Assembly (NCBI GenBank): GCA_020558355.1
Contig: JAJCKG010000017.1
Coordinates: 1 to 52,449, forward strand
Direction: 5' to 3'
DNA from: a bacterium 210820-DFI.6.37
GTDB taxonomy: Bacteria; Bacillota; Clostridia; Peptostreptococcales; Anaerovoracaceae
Length of the DNA: 52,449 nucleotides
The position numbers were made by a program, and so were the translations under genes. Below the pieces are notes generated by a model. It saw only the letters and a program-made list of their open reading frames with translations. It ran no database searches and had not been told where the DNA came from. Shown here piece by piece: positions 6,456 through 15,107 of the stretch (position 1 is the stretch's first letter; the number at the start of each line of letters is the position of its first letter).

Positions 6456-7316
6456 ATGAGTAGAAAAATAATATCCTGCGCGGTAACACTGGCAATGATC
6501 TTCAGCGTACTCTGTTTTCCGGCCCTTGGATACGGAACTACAGAAACGGAAGCTTCATCGGCAGCACAGACAGAGACGGCGAAAGCGGGCAGTGCGGCTC
6601 AGGCAGCGGAAAAGACCGCGGTTCCTAAGGTGGCAAAGACAAAAGGCTTAAAGGCAAAGGCCGTCAGCAGCAAAACCATAAAACTGACATGGAAAAAAAC
6701 AGCCGGAGCAACCGGTTATGAAGTTTATAAGTACAGCAAGAACAAGAAAAAATACGTTAAAGTAAAGACTACCAAAAAGCGGAGCTATAAAAGCACAAAG
6801 CTGAGAGCCGATACCGCTTACCGTTATAAAGTTCGGGCCTATGTTTCGAAAAACGGCAAAAAGTATTACGGCAGCTTTTCAAAGAGTGTAAAGCGGAAAA
6901 CTCAGAAGAGCGATGGGCAGAAAATCGTCGCTACAGCAAGGAAAAAGATCGGCGCGAGCTACCGGTCAGGCGGTTCCGGGCCAAACGCTTTCGACTGCAG
7001 CGGATTCGTATACTGGGTATACAAGAATTCCAATGTAAAGGAAAAGAAAAAAGTTGCGCGTACCTCCTCCGCGGGGCTGAACACTTCTCTTAAAAAGTAT
7101 AAAGTGGGCTCTTCCATCAAGAGCGTCAAAAAAGCCAAGGCTGGGGACATTATTCTTTTTACGAGAGGCGGCCGTTACAGCCACGCGGCAATCTATGCCG
7201 GAAAGGGTAAGATCATCCACGCGGCTAACCCGAGAAAGGGTGTCGTTTCCCAGAGTGTGAAACAGCTGCATAATTCCGGGACTCGGGTAGCGTCGATTAT
7301 CCGGATCGTAGAATAA
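6456..7316 (+). CDS. Secreted FN3-NlpC/P60 peptidoglycan hydrolase
   Basis: Probable cell-wall endopeptidase cutting stem peptides outside the membrane. Residues 1-27 form a signal peptide (SRKIISCAVTLAMIFSVLCF, cleavage near ALG-YG). Residues 29-60 are an Ala/Thr/Glu-rich linker. Residues 64-149 are a very lysine-rich fibronectin type III domain (AVSSKTIKLTWKKTAGATGY). Residues 152-286 are NlpC/P60 with the triad Cys181 (FDCSGFVYW), His243 (YSHAAIYAG) and His255 (IIHAANPR). The strong positive charge of the FN3 part suggests binding to teichoic acids or other wall polymers. It has its own promoter and a terminator, so it is monocistronic. Confidence 0.9.
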   Translation: MSRKIISCAVTLAMIFSVLCFPALGYGTTETEASSAAQTETAKAGSAAQAAEKTAVPKVAKTKGLKAKAVSSKTIKLTWKKTAGATGYEVYKYSKNKKKYVKVKTTKKRSYKSTKLRADTAYRYKVRAYVSKNGKKYYGSFSKSVKRKTQKSDGQKIVATARKKIGASYRSGGSGPNAFDCSGFVYWVYKNSNVKEKKKVARTSSAGLNTSLKKYKVGSSIKSVKKAKAGDIILFTRGGRYSHAAIYAGKGKIIHAANPRKGVVSQSVKQLHNSGTRVASIIRIVE

Positions 7317-7330
7317 TTTTAAGAAAAAAA

Positions 7331-7419
7331 ACAAAGTCGGCTTCGCCGATTTATGTTCAGCGGTAGACTTTGTTGATATTCCGGAAATATCGAAAACGAT
7401 ATTTCCTACATAATAAAAA
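7331..7419 (+). repeat. Structured 89-bp intergenic repeat, copy B
   Basis: Base-for-base the same as 827-915, starting 14 bp after the NlpC/P60 stop codon and ending directly before a terminator hairpin. It carries the same two hairpins and outer inverted arms. Confidence 0.85.
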
Positions 7420-7420
7420 C

Positions 7421-7456
7421 AGAGGGAGATTCCGTAAAAGAATCCCCTCTTTTTCA
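7421..7456. terminator. Bidirectional intrinsic terminator
   Basis: AGAGGG-A-GATTC pairs with GAATC-CCCTCT around a CGTAAAA loop, followed by TTTTT on the plus strand; on the minus strand the stem is followed by GTTTTTA. It separates the convergent NlpC/P60 and DUF364 genes. Confidence 0.75.
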
Positions 7457-7458
7457 TG

Positions 7459-8214
7459 TCATGGCTTGTTGTAATCGGCCGCGGAGCGCTGAAGCCGGAC
7501 TCTCCGGCCGTAGGTTGTCATTTTTACATTTCCTCTGCCCGCGATTTCCGCTTTTTCCGGTTCAAGATAATCCGGACTAAGGCCGGAAAGCTCATCCGCC
7601 CCGTAGTCGAACAGGATAGGAGACATAGGGGTGCTGGGGCCGAGAACGATGGTCTGGCAGCTTTCAGAAAGCTGCAGCAGGCGGGGAAGCGTTTTGTTGA
7701 TAAAGGCGGAGCCGGTAATGAATACAAAATCCTGCTCAGGCAAAAGATATTCACAGGCGGAATCCGGATAATCGCCGGGCCAGGGCTTTCGTTCCAAAAC
7801 AGAAATACAGGCAGCCTGTGTCAGGAATTTTTCAAGGTTGAAAAAGTGGCCGATAATGGCTGCTTTTTTGTTTTTTACAGCTTCCGCGTAGTCGGTAAAG
7901 GCGTTTTTCGTGCAGCGCATGCCTTCAATGGAAAGAGCGGTACGCGGGCTGTTGTGGTAGGCGTTAAGAGCGGCTGTCCCTACGCTGGCCTCCAGAAAGT
8001 CCCAGGATTTGCACAAAGAAGCGACCCAACGGAGATCGGTGCCTATCAGCCTTTGAAAAGAAGGAATGGGCAGCTCCTGCTCATTGACCGTAACAGCAAA
8101 GCCGCAGTAGGGGCCGGCGTGAACAAGAGTCCACACAGGTCCCACATGGATGTGATCGACCCGGACCGTATCAGGTACTTGCTCAATCAGTTGGTCGTAT
8201 AGTTTCCACATCAT
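7459..8214 (-). CDS. DUF364 family (putative heavy-metal chelation) protein
   Basis: A 251-residue protein matching the DUF4213-DUF364 architecture. Residues about 1-85 form an enolase-N-like region (VDHIHVGPVWTLVHAG, YCGFAVTV). Residues about 95-240 form a Rossmann-like DUF364 domain (AAIIGHFFN, FVFITGSAFINKTLPRLL, TIVLGPSTPMSPILFDYGAD). Members are often linked to metal or molybdenum/siderophore handling, but no reaction is established. The ATGATG at 8214 sits 8 bases after TAGGAGGGA, so it is preferred to the upstream codon at 8238. It stands alone between a terminator and rplS, so context gives no substrate. Confidence 0.8.
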   Translation of the reverse strand: MMWKLYDQLIEQVPDTVRVDHIHVGPVWTLVHAGPYCGFAVTVNEQELPIPSFQRLIGTDLRWVASLCKSWDFLEASVGTAALNAYHNSPRTALSIEGMRCTKNAFTDYAEAVKNKKAAIIGHFFNLEKFLTQAACISVLERKPWPGDYPDSACEYLLPEQDFVFITGSAFINKTLPRLLQLSESCQTIVLGPSTPMSPILFDYGADELSGLSPDYLEPEKAEIAGRGNVKMTTYGRRVRLQRSAADYNKP

Positions 8215-8430
8215 TAGAAAATCCCTCCTAAAAAACAATCGATTTCCCGCTGCAGCCGCGCGGTGTTTTCTCTGGAAAATGCACTAGTATTCTACCACAT
8301 AGGTTCCACAAAAGGAATGGATAAAAACGATTGTCACCAAGGTTAAACTGCCGAAACAGAAGATATATCCTTCTGTTTCCCGCTTTAAACGCTATGTTTC
8401 GGTTTTTGGTTGTAGAAGGCGAAAAAATTC

Positions 8431-8459
8431 TTGCATCCGGGATGCTTTCGTGCTAAAAT
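8431..8459 (+). promoter_or_regulatory. Promoter of rplS
   Basis: TTGCAT (8431-8436), 17 bp, TAAAAT (8454-8459), giving a leader of about 75 nt before rplS. Confidence 0.75.
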
Positions 8460-8465
8460 ATTGAA

Positions 8466-8536
8466 AGTTATTACGGGCGGTCCTCTGGATGCGAAAAAGG
8501 GCACCACGAACGTCTTGGAGGGAAGGAGGAAATTGA
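8466..8536 (+). ncRNA. Candidate L19 leader (autoregulatory r-protein RNA)
   Basis: A GC-rich leader between the promoter and the rplS ribosome site. It contains ACGGGCGGTCCTCTGGATGC and GGGCACCACGAACGTC, which look like the L19-binding leader described in Bacillota. Position immediately before rplS fits; a covariance search would be needed to confirm. Confidence 0.5.
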
Positions 8537-8539
8537 GCA

Positions 8540-8893
8540 ATGGATATTATGCAGTCAATTGCACAGGAATACACCAAAAAAGATATCCCTGCGTTTAATG
8601 TGGGAGACACTGTAAAGGTACACATTAAAATTAAAGAAGGATCAAGAGAAAGAATCCAGATTTTCGAAGGCTTTGTACTGAAAAAGCAGAATGGCGGAAT
8701 CAGCGAAACTTTCACAGTAAGAAGAATCGCTTCCGGCGTAGGCGTAGAAAAGACATTCCCGCTCCATTCACCGCTGGTTGAAAAAATCGAGCTGGTAAGA
8801 GAAGGTAATGTAAGAAGAGCTAAGCTCAACTACATGCGCCAGAGAACTGGTAAATCCGCAAAGATCAAAGCAAAGAAAGAAAACGAAGCGTAA
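8540..8893 (+). CDS. rplS: 50S ribosomal protein L19
   Basis: Large-subunit protein at the 30S-50S interface. The 117-residue sequence matches L19 throughout: [55 protein letters not shown] and [20 protein letters not shown]. It starts behind GGAAGGAGG. It has its own promoter, a likely regulatory leader and a terminator, so it is a single-gene unit. Confidence 0.98.
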   Translation: MDIMQSIAQEYTKKDIPAFNVGDTVKVHIKIKEGSRERIQIFEGFVLKKQNGGISETFTVRRIASGVGVEKTFPLHSPLVEKIELVREGNVRRAKLNYMRQRTGKSAKIKAKKENEA

Positions 8894-8923
8894 GCTTGCG
8901 TATCGAAGCAAAACAGAAATCAA

Positions 8924-8947
8924 AGGGAACCCTCGGGTTCCTTTTTT
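8924..8947 (+). terminator. Intrinsic terminator of rplS
   Basis: GGAACC (8926-8931) and GGTTCC (8936-8941) form the stem around a CTCG loop, followed by a T-run. Confidence 0.85.
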
Positions 8948-8997
8948 CGTGGTTTCGAAAAGGGGCAAAAGTCCGGGCCGCGGCCCAAAGCACTGAA

Positions 8998-9038
8998 AAC
9001 GTGTAAATTCAAAATATTTATTGCGTTTTTACACGTTT
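8998..9038. repeat. 11-bp perfect inverted repeat between rplS and rbgA
   Basis: AAACGTGTAAA (8998-9008) and TTTACACGTTT (9028-9038) with 19 bp between them, upstream of the rbgA promoter. A self-complementary GGGCCGCGGCCC sits nearby at about 8974-8986. Could be an operator or a structural element; nothing assigns it. Confidence 0.6.
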
Positions 9039-9083
9039 GGCGGCGCGGACAAGCCTCCGGGCAGCTATGCGGCGGTCCGGAGC

Positions 9084-9112
9084 TTGCGGGCTCGGAGCTT
9101 TCATTGTATAAT
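9084..9112 (+). promoter_or_regulatory. Promoter of rbgA-rnhB
   Basis: TTGCGG (9084-9089), 17 bp, TATAAT (9107-9112), 32 bp before the rbgA ATG. Confidence 0.65.
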
Positions 9113-9144
9113 TGTAAAACAAAGAAAAACAGAAGGGAACAACA

Positions 9145-9987
9145 ATGATCGAAAATATAAACTGGTATCCGGGTCATATGAAAAAGACCCGGGAGCTGAT
9201 TCAGCAGAACCTGAAAATGGTGGACGCGGTGGTGGAGGTTATCGACGCCAGGATCCCTGTTTCCAGCAGGAATCCCATCATCGACGAGCTGGTAAAAAAT
9301 AAAAAAAGGATCGTCATCTTAAACAAGAGCGATCTTTCTGACAGCAGTGCGAATAAAGCCTGGGAGCAGCATTTCAAAGAGCGGGGGAACCTGGTTCTTT
9401 CCATGAACTGCATGTCCGGCGGGGGCGCAAACCAGCTGCTAAAGCTGCTGGGACGGCTTCAGGAGGAAAAAAATCGGGATCAGGCCAGGAAAAAGCCTTA
9501 CCGCCTGATGATCGTAGGAGTTCCTAATGTAGGAAAATCCTCACTCATCAATCGGCTTACCGGAAAGAAAAGCGCCCAGACCGGAGACCGGCCCGGCGTC
9601 ACAAAGGGAAAACAGTGGCTCAATCTGCCGGGAAATATGCAGCTTTTGGACACGCCGGGGATCCTGTGGCCAAAGTTCGAGGATCCGAAGGCCGGACTGG
9701 ATCTTGCCTTCTGCGGGTCCATCAAGGATGAGGTGCTGGACCTTGCGACCCTGGCTTTGGAACTGATCAAAGTCCTTCAGGCCGATTACCCGAAGCTTCT
9801 GAAAGAAAGATACAAGCTGGATGAGCTGCGGGAAACTCCCCTGGAAAATATGGACGCCATTGCGGTCAAACGGGGCTGCATTCTTCCGGGAAAGCGGATC
9901 GACTACGAGCGGATTGCAAAGGTGCTGCTGGACGAATTCCGGTCCGGTACCATTGGAAAGATCACATTGGAAAAGGTGGAAGCATGA
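9145..9987 (+). CDS. rbgA: Ribosome biogenesis GTPase YlqF/RbgA
   Basis: Circularly permuted GTPase required for late assembly of the 50S subunit in Bacillota. The 280 residues show the permuted order of G motifs: G4 NKSD at 60-63, then G1 GVPNVGKS at 125-132, then G3 DTPG at 169-172. The N-terminal [10 protein letters not shown] is typical, followed by a C-terminal helical domain. Behind GAAGGGAACAACA. Its stop overlaps the start of rnhB (ATGA), so the two are co-translated. The order rplS-rbgA-rnhB is common in this phylum. Confidence 0.96.
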   Translation: MIENINWYPGHMKKTRELIQQNLKMVDAVVEVIDARIPVSSRNPIIDELVKNKKRIVILNKSDLSDSSANKAWEQHFKERGNLVLSMNCMSGGGANQLLKLLGRLQEEKNRDQARKKPYRLMIVGVPNVGKSSLINRLTGKKSAQTGDRPGVTKGKQWLNLPGNMQLLDTPGILWPKFEDPKAGLDLAFCGSIKDEVLDLATLALELIKVLQADYPKLLKERYKLDELRETPLENMDAIAVKRGCILPGKRIDYERIAKVLLDEFRSGTIGKITLEKVEA

Positions 9988-10649
9988 ACAAGCAAGAGCG
10001 AGAAGCCTATCTGCGGCAGCGGCTGGCGGAAATGAAACAGTTCGAGCGGGATATCTGCGGCGAAAGCTGCCGCTACATCGCGGGAATCGATGAGGTGGGG
10101 CGGGGCCCGCTGGCAGGCCCGGTGGTGGCCGCTGCCGTGGTGCTGCCCAGGGATTTTGACGTCCCCGGCATTGATGATTCAAAAAAACTGACGGAAAAAA
10201 AGAGGGAAGCGCTGTTTCCGGTCATCCAGGAAAAAGCCCTTGCGTGGGGCGTTGGAATGGCGGATCACAGAAGGATTGACCAGATCAATATTCTTCAGGC
10301 GACAAAAGAGGCTATGGTTCAGGCCGTAGAGCAGGCGGCGCTGATGCTGAAAGAGCGGGAGGACGCGGAAGTGCAGCATCTGCTCTTCGACGCCATGACC
10401 ATTGAGCGGATTCAGATTCCGCAGACCTCCGTTATCAAAGGCGACAGCAAAAGCCTGTCCATCGCGGCGGCTTCCATTCTGGCAAAGGTTACAAGAGACC
10501 GGATGATGGTGGAATTCGCGGGGGTTTATCCCGGATACGCCTTTGAAAAAAACAAGGGCTACGGGACAAAGGCCCACTATGAAGGACTGCGGGCGCTGGG
10601 AACATGTCCTATCCACAGGCTGACATTTCTGAAGAATTTTCAGAAATAG
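9984..10649 (+). CDS. rnhB: Ribonuclease HII
   Basis: Cuts RNA in RNA-DNA hybrids and removes single ribonucleotides misincorporated in DNA. The 221-residue protein has the active-site entry [17 protein letters not shown] with Asp36-Glu37, then LLFDAMTI with a third acidic residue, [20 protein letters not shown] and the [13 protein letters not shown] motif. The N-terminal 30 residues form a short extra helix common in Clostridia. Four-base overlap with rbgA. Confidence 0.96.
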   Translation: MNKQEREAYLRQRLAEMKQFERDICGESCRYIAGIDEVGRGPLAGPVVAAAVVLPRDFDVPGIDDSKKLTEKKREALFPVIQEKALAWGVGMADHRRIDQINILQATKEAMVQAVEQAALMLKEREDAEVQHLLFDAMTIERIQIPQTSVIKGDSKSLSIAAASILAKVTRDRMMVEFAGVYPGYAFEKNKGYGTKAHYEGLRALGTCPIHRLTFLKNFQK

Positions 10650-10653
10650 GGAC

Positions 10654-10682
10654 TTGAAAAACCTTCCTTCGGATGATATTAT
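10654..10682 (+). promoter_or_regulatory. Promoter of the ZTP riboswitch-fhs unit
   Basis: TTGAAA (10654-10659), 17 bp, TATTAT (10677-10682). The predicted start near 10689 falls just before the aptamer. Confidence 0.7.
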
Positions 10683-10688
10683 TTATTT

Positions 10689-10790
10689 AATTATACGACT
10701 GACGGATATAAGTGGAATGGACCACATGAAGTATAATGCATGTAATGAGCCGACCGTCTGGGCACTTGTCCGGATGTCAGGCTCTTTTTG
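10689..10790 (+). ncRNA. ZTP (pfl) riboswitch with terminator platform
   Basis: The first half reads GACTGACGGATATAAGTGG followed by AATGGACCACATGAAG, the ZTP aptamer 5' domain with its GTGG/CCAC hairpin. The second half has CCGACCGTCTGGGCA, the hallmark CCGCCUGGGCA pseudoknot strand. GAGCC (10747-10751) and GGCTC (10780-10784) then form a terminator stem followed by TTTTT (10785-10789), overlapping the aptamer 3' domain. Binding of ZTP/ZMP, which builds up when 10-formyl-THF is short, should prevent termination and raise fhs expression. Placement directly upstream of fhs fits the known regulon. Confidence 0.87.
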
Positions 10791-10886
10791 TATGCCGCCG
10801 TCTGAGACTTCAACGGGGATGGCAGCCGGCGGGGACCGGACGCGTAAAAAGTTAAGGTTTTGTTTATTTGAAAAGGAGAAAACGGA

Positions 10887-12563
10887 ATGGAAATCAAAAG
10901 TGATATTCAGATCGCGCAGGAAACGGAAATGAAAAATATCAGAGACATTGCCGCGGCTGCGGGTCTTGATGAAAAGTACATCGAGCTTTATGGAAACTAT
11001 AAGGCAAAGGTAGACTATAATTTACTGGAAGAAAAAAAGGATACCCCAGACGGAAAGGTGATCCTTGTTACAGCAATTTCCCCGACACCGGCAGGTGAAG
11101 GGAAAACAACGACTACAGTAGGTCTGGCTGATGCGCTGAAAAAGATCGACAAAAAGGTGCTTGTCGCACTGAGAGAGCCTTCCCTGGGGCCGGTATTCGG
11201 TGTAAAGGGCGGCGCCGCGGGCGGCGGATACGCTCAGGTTGTTCCTATGGAGGATATCAACCTGCATTTCACAGGAGATATGCACGCCATCGGAGCGGCA
11301 AACAACCTGCTGGCGGCAATGCTGGACAACCACATTCAGCAGGGAAACGTTCTTGGCATTGACTCGAGAAAGATCACCTGGAAGCGCTGCGTGGACATGA
11401 ATGACCGTCAGCTTCGCTTTGTGACAGACGGCCTTGGCGGAAAAGCCAACGGCACACCGAGAGAAGACGGGTTTGATATTACTGTGGCAAGCGAGGTTAT
11501 GGCTATCCTGTGCCTGGCAAGCGATATCGAAGATCTGAAAAACAGAGTGGCAAAGATCATCGTAGGATACACCTATGATGACAAACCGGTAACGGCCGGA
11601 CAGCTAAAGGCGCAGGGCGCTATGGCCGCGCTGCTGAAGGACGCGCTGAAGCCAAATCTGGTACAGACGCTGGAGCATACACCCGCGTTTATCCATGGAG
11701 GACCCTTTGCCAATATCGCGCATGGCTGTAACTCGGTTATGGCAACCCGCATGGCTATGAAGATGGCCGATTATGTAGTAACAGAAGCCGGATTCGGAGC
11801 GGATCTGGGCGCTGAAAAGTTCCTGGATATCAAGTGCCGCATGGCGGGGATCCAGCCGTCTGCTGTTGTCGTAGTCGCGACAGTCCGCGCCCTGAAGCAT
11901 CACGGAGGCGTCCCGAAGGCTGACCTTGGAAAGGAAAACCTTGAAGCGCTGGAAAAAGGTCTTCCAAATCTGCTGCAGCATGTAGAGAACATTACACAGG
12001 TATTCGGACTTCCGGCTGTTGTAGCCATCAACCGCTTCCCGACCGATACAGAAGCGGAGCTGAAGCTGGTTGAAGATAAATGTAAAGAGCTGGGCGTCAA
12101 TGTAGCCCTCAGTGAAGTATGGGGCAAAGGCGGAGAAGGCGGCATCGAGCTGGCAAAAGAAGTGATCCGTCTCTGCCAGGAGCCGAATTCTTTCGCGCAG
12201 GCTTATGATCTGAGCCTGTCCATCGAAGAAAAGCTGAACGCCATCGCGACGAAGATCTACCGGGCAGACGGCGTATATATTGAGCCCGCGGCGAAAAAGC
12301 AGCTGGCTCAGCTGGAAAGCCTGGGATTCGGAGGACTTCCTATCTGCGTGGCAAAGACCCAGTACAGCTTCTCCGACGATCAGACCCTGCTGGGAGCGCC
12401 GAGAGGATTTACTCTGACTGTAAGAAACCTGAAGGTTTCCGCGGGCGCGGGCTTTATCGTAGCCCTTACCGGAAATATTATGACTATGCCGGGGCTGCCG
12501 AAAGTGCCTGCCGCTGAAAAGATCGATGTAGATAAAACCGGAAAAATTACAGGCCTGTTCTAG
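10887..12563 (+). CDS. fhs: Formate-tetrahydrofolate ligase
   Basis: Joins formate and THF with ATP to give 10-formyl-THF, used in purine and fMet synthesis and as the second step of the methyl branch of the Wood-Ljungdahl pathway. The 558 residues are full length. The ATP loop is [12 protein letters not shown] (66-77); [20 protein letters not shown], the folate-site stretch, follows; [19 protein letters not shown] is also typical. Starts behind AAAAGGAG. It has its own promoter and the ZTP riboswitch, and is followed after 46 bp by the Smr-domain gene. Confidence 0.98.
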   Translation: MEIKSDIQIAQETEMKNIRDIAAAAGLDEKYIELYGNYKAKVDYNLLEEKKDTPDGKVILVTAISPTPAGEGKTTTTVGLADALKKIDKKVLVALREPSLGPVFGVKGGAAGGGYAQVVPMEDINLHFTGDMHAIGAANNLLAAMLDNHIQQGNVLGIDSRKITWKRCVDMNDRQLRFVTDGLGGKANGTPREDGFDITVASEVMAILCLASDIEDLKNRVAKIIVGYTYDDKPVTAGQLKAQGAMAALLKDALKPNLVQTLEHTPAFIHGGPFANIAHGCNSVMATRMAMKMADYVVTEAGFGADLGAEKFLDIKCRMAGIQPSAVVVVATVRALKHHGGVPKADLGKENLEALEKGLPNLLQHVENITQVFGLPAVVAINRFPTDTEAELKLVEDKCKELGVNVALSEVWGKGGEGGIELAKEVIRLCQEPNSFAQAYDLSLSIEEKLNAIATKIYRADGVYIEPAAKKQLAQLESLGFGGLPICVAKTQYSFSDDQTLLGAPRGFTLTVRNLKVSAGAGFIVALTGNIMTMPGLPKVPAAEKIDVDKTGKITGLF

Positions 12564-12609
12564 GAAACGCGAAAAACTCTTCGGCGGAAGATTCGTAAGG
12601 AGAAGAGCA

Positions 12610-12864
12610 ATGCTGCAGAATCCAATTATTGAAATCGATGTACACGGTCTGACCGTCCAGCAGGCCATCGCCAGGATAGAAGATCAGATCAGCAGGGCCA
12701 ACGCCAGCACATACCGGATCAAAGTGATTCACGGATTTCATCGAGGCAATCGTATACAGCAGGGGATTTACCAGGAGATTGGAGATGGACGGAACCCCAA
12801 GGTGCTGCGGATTGTCGGCGGCGATAATCCGGGAATTACAGAGCTGATTCTCAGGGAATATTGA
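12610..12864 (+). CDS. Small Smr-domain protein
   Basis: An 84-residue stand-alone Smr domain, the fold found at the C-terminus of MutS2. Motifs are EIDVHGLTVQQAIARIE (residues 8-24, the DxHG signature) and IKVIHGFHRGNRIQQGI (HGxGxG-like). Stand-alone Smr proteins can bind or nick nucleic acids; no specific role is known here. It follows fhs closely and probably shares its transcript, ending at a strong hairpin. Confidence 0.8.
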   Translation: MLQNPIIEIDVHGLTVQQAIARIEDQISRANASTYRIKVIHGFHRGNRIQQGIYQEIGDGRNPKVLRIVGGDNPGITELILREY

Positions 12865-12876
12865 TTTGCGAAGGGA

Positions 12877-12913
12877 CAAGGGCGCGGAAAAGATTTGCTT
12901 TTCCGCGCCCTTG
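12877..12913. terminator. 16-bp perfect hairpin between convergent genes
   Basis: CAAGGGCGCGGAAAAG (12877-12892) and CTTTTCCGCGCCCTTG (12898-12913) with a 5-base loop. It has no T-run but very high stability and sits between the ends of the Smr gene and the MFS gene, so it probably ends both transcripts. Confidence 0.6.
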
Positions 12914-12922
12914 ACTTGATAT

Positions 12923-14077
12923 CTAGCGCTTCTGAAACCGCCCCGCCACAGGCATGACGCAGGCGGCAATTACCGCGGCGACGACAGCGGCCGCGATAAA
13001 TAAAGCTTTTCCGGAAAAAGCGGACACGAAAAGCGCCGACAGGAACTGTCCTGAAAACATGGCCATTGTGCAAAAGCTGATATTGGTACCCTTGTTTTCC
13101 GGCGCGCTTTTTCTGACAATCAGACTGTTGAACAGAGGAGTAGAGCAGCCAAAGCCCACTCCGGCAAAGAAAACAGAAATCCATAATACTACAGGGCGGC
13201 CTGAAAGAGCATAGAGAAAAAACGCGATACCATAGCAGCAGAAGGCAAGGGTGAGACAGCCCTTTTCTTTTACCCTTTTTACGATGTTAGGCATAAAGCC
13301 GGCTGCCAGAACCGCGATCAGATCCAAAACCGCCAGATAATATCCGGTAAAGGAAGGGCTGTACCCAAGCCGCGTCTGCAGATAGATGGGAAGAGATACC
13401 ATGGCGGTGAAAAACATCAGCATCCCAAAGAACGCGATCAGCAGAACCAGAGGCACCGGAACCCCTTTTTGCGCGTCAGCCCCTTCAGCGTCAGGCTCCG
13501 CTTCCTTTTGGGAGCTTTGCCCGCGTCTTGGAATAAACAGCAGCAGTAAAACAAGAGCAAGGATTCCCAGGCTGTAAATATAAAAGGGACTTTGCCAGGA
13601 CACATCGGCTAGGACTCCGCTGACGCTGAGAAAAATAACGCCGCCGAATTCCATGGACATGCCTTGCGCCGCAATGATTTTCAGCTGCCGCTCCCCTTGA
13701 AAAAAGACTGCGATCAGGGCCACACTGCTGCTCATAATCGCCGCGGTGGCAGCGCCCAGCAGAAAACGGTCGGCAAAAAGCGCGGCCGCGTTAGGCATGT
13801 AGGCCCCCAGAACGCCCAGTACCCCATAAAAGAGCAGTCCGAAAAACGCCACGCTGTAAGGCCCTTTCCTGTCGATCAGCTTCCCAAATAGAATGGCTGT
13901 CGCGACTACTCCGAGGGCCGGCGCGGTTACCAGCCAGGAAGCCCGGCTGCCCAGGTGATAGACTTCTCCCAGCTCAGGAAGCGCAGGGGTGATGGCGTTT
14001 CCCACCATTACCGTAAGACTGCTGGCCAGCATAATGGCCGCGATCCCCGGCTTTCCGATTTGTTTTTGAATTGACAT
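12923..14077 (-). CDS. ribZ: MFS transporter, probable riboflavin importer (RibZ-like)
   Basis: A 384-residue major-facilitator protein with about 12 membrane segments. The A-loop motif GKLIDRKGPYSVAFFG lies between helices 2 and 3, and a charged central loop (RRGQSSQKEAEPDAEGADAQ) separates the two halves. By sequence alone it would be a drug exporter. The FMN riboswitch in its leader points to riboflavin uptake, as for RibZ of Clostridioides difficile, the MFS-type riboflavin transporter family. ATG 14077 follows AAAGGAGGA. The substrate is therefore inferred from the leader. Confidence 0.75.
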   Translation of the reverse strand: MSIQKQIGKPGIAAIMLASSLTVMVGNAITPALPELGEVYHLGSRASWLVTAPALGVVATAILFGKLIDRKGPYSVAFFGLLFYGVLGVLGAYMPNAAALFADRFLLGAATAAIMSSSVALIAVFFQGERQLKIIAAQGMSMEFGGVIFLSVSGVLADVSWQSPFYIYSLGILALVLLLLFIPRRGQSSQKEAEPDAEGADAQKGVPVPLVLLIAFFGMLMFFTAMVSLPIYLQTRLGYSPSFTGYYLAVLDLIAVLAAGFMPNIVKRVKEKGCLTLAFCCYGIAFFLYALSGRPVVLWISVFFAGVGFGCSTPLFNSLIVRKSAPENKGTNISFCTMAMFSGQFLSALFVSAFSGKALFIAAAVVAAVIAACVMPVAGRFQKR

Positions 14078-14139
14078 AGTTTCTGATTCCTCCTTTTTAA
14101 CAGATGTACAGCAGTCCGGCTCCGCGGCTTTGAAACAAT

Positions 14140-14318
14140 AAAAAAGACATCCTTTCGATGCCTTCCTGTCTCTCTTCTTCTAAAAATGAGTACACAAAAA
14201 AAGCATAATAACGCTTTCCTCTCTCATCCAGACTTTACTGTCGGCTCCGGGTTCCAACCGGATTGGCCTTGGCTCGCGGGCTATACCGCCGGTAGAGATC
14301 ACTCTTCTAGAAGAAACT
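14140..14318 (-). ncRNA. FMN riboswitch (RFN element) with downstream terminator
   Basis: Read on the minus strand, the leader holds TACCGGCGGTATAGCCCGCG then AGCC, followed by AATCCGGTTGGAACCCGG and AGCCGACAGTAAAGTCTGG then ATGAGAGA. These are the conserved RFN segments. The P1 arms TTTCTTCT and AGAGAGGAAA close it. GGCATC/GATGTC (14162-14146) followed by TTTTTT forms a terminator between aptamer and gene. FMN should switch the transporter off by termination. Confidence 0.9.
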
Positions 14319-14341
14319 GCATGTTCTTTAATTCTGAATTT

Positions 14342-14371
14342 ATAGTATCAAAGATCGTTTCTCTATGTCAA
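14342..14371 (-). promoter_or_regulatory. Promoter of the FMN riboswitch-MFS unit
   Basis: Minus strand TTGACA (14371-14366), 18 bp, TACTAT (14347-14342). Confidence 0.75.
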
Positions 14372-14392
14372 GAGGAATCCCGGATTTTTCAG

Positions 14393-14421
14393 GTGACGAA
14401 GTCTGGTTTTGATGGTATAAT
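14393..14421 (+). promoter_or_regulatory. Promoter of fchA-folD
   Basis: GTGACG (14393-14398), 17 bp, TATAAT (14416-14421), back to back with the MFS-unit promoter 22 bp away. Confidence 0.6.
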
Positions 14422-14468
14422 ACGGAAGAGTATGAGTTCCCATTTATCACGCAAGGAGGAATCAAAAA

Positions 14469-15098
14469 ATGTCTTACACAAAAGAAAGCTGTGAATCATT
14501 CGTTAAGGTACTTTCCAGCAAAGAGCCGACGCCGGGAGGCGGAGGCGCGTCTGCCCTTGTAGGCGCTGTGGGAACAGCACTGGGAAGCATGGTAGGCTCC
14601 CTTACAATCGGAAAGAAGAAATACAAAGAGGTGGAAGAAGAAATCAAAGCTATGACGGGGCAGGCTCAGATCCTGCAGCAGGAGCTTTTAGAGCTGGTTC
14701 AAAAAGACGCGGACAGCTTCGCGCCTCTGGCAGCCGCTTATGGGATGCCGAAAGATACAAGAAAGCAGCAGGAGGAAAAGGAACGGGTGCTGGAGGAAGC
14801 CTTAAAGGAAGCCTGCTCGGTGCCTTTTGAAATCATGGAAAAATGCTGCCGCGGAATCGACCTGTGCGGAGAATTTGCCGAAAAAGGAAGCAAATTGGCC
14901 ATAAGCGACGCGGGCGCCGGCGCGAGCTTTTGCAGGGCAGCCCTTCAAAGCGCCAGTCTGAATATATACATCAACACCAAGTCTGTAAAAGACCGGGCTT
15001 TTGCCAAAGAAGCCAATCAAAAGGCCGATGAAATGCTGAAAACATACATGGAAAAAGCGGACAAGATTATTGAGCAGGTCTTTGCGGCCATCAGATAG
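14469..15098 (+). CDS. fchA: Methenyl-THF cyclohydrolase / formimidoyl-THF cyclodeaminase
   Basis: A 209-residue FTCD_C-family protein. It converts 5-formimidoyl-THF to 5,10-methenyl-THF or, in acetogens and purine fermenters, serves as methenyl-THF cyclohydrolase. Seen motifs are EPTPGGGGASALVGAVGTAL (residues 19-38) and SLTIGKKKYKEVE, then an all-helical body with SDAGAGASFCRAALQSASLN. It lies 9 bp before folD in one operon. Since the neighbouring FolD lacks two cyclohydrolase residues, this protein is the likely source of that activity. Confidence 0.9.
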   Translation: MSYTKESCESFVKVLSSKEPTPGGGGASALVGAVGTALGSMVGSLTIGKKKYKEVEEEIKAMTGQAQILQQELLELVQKDADSFAPLAAAYGMPKDTRKQQEEKERVLEEALKEACSVPFEIMEKCCRGIDLCGEFAEKGSKLAISDAGAGASFCRAALQSASLNIYINTKSVKDRAFAKEANQKADEMLKTYMEKADKIIEQVFAAIR

Positions 15099-15107
15099 GA
15101 GGAAAAC

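Noticed and set aside
7456..8202. 248-residue plus-strand open frame
   Set aside because: Antisense shadow of the DUF364 gene, which has the ribosome site and family motifs.
10654..10932. 92-residue open frame between rnhB and fhs
   Set aside because: It spans the ZTP riboswitch and the fhs start; no ribosome site and no protein-like features.
11604..12668. 354-residue minus-strand open frame
   Set aside because: Antisense to fhs; a by-product of its codon use.
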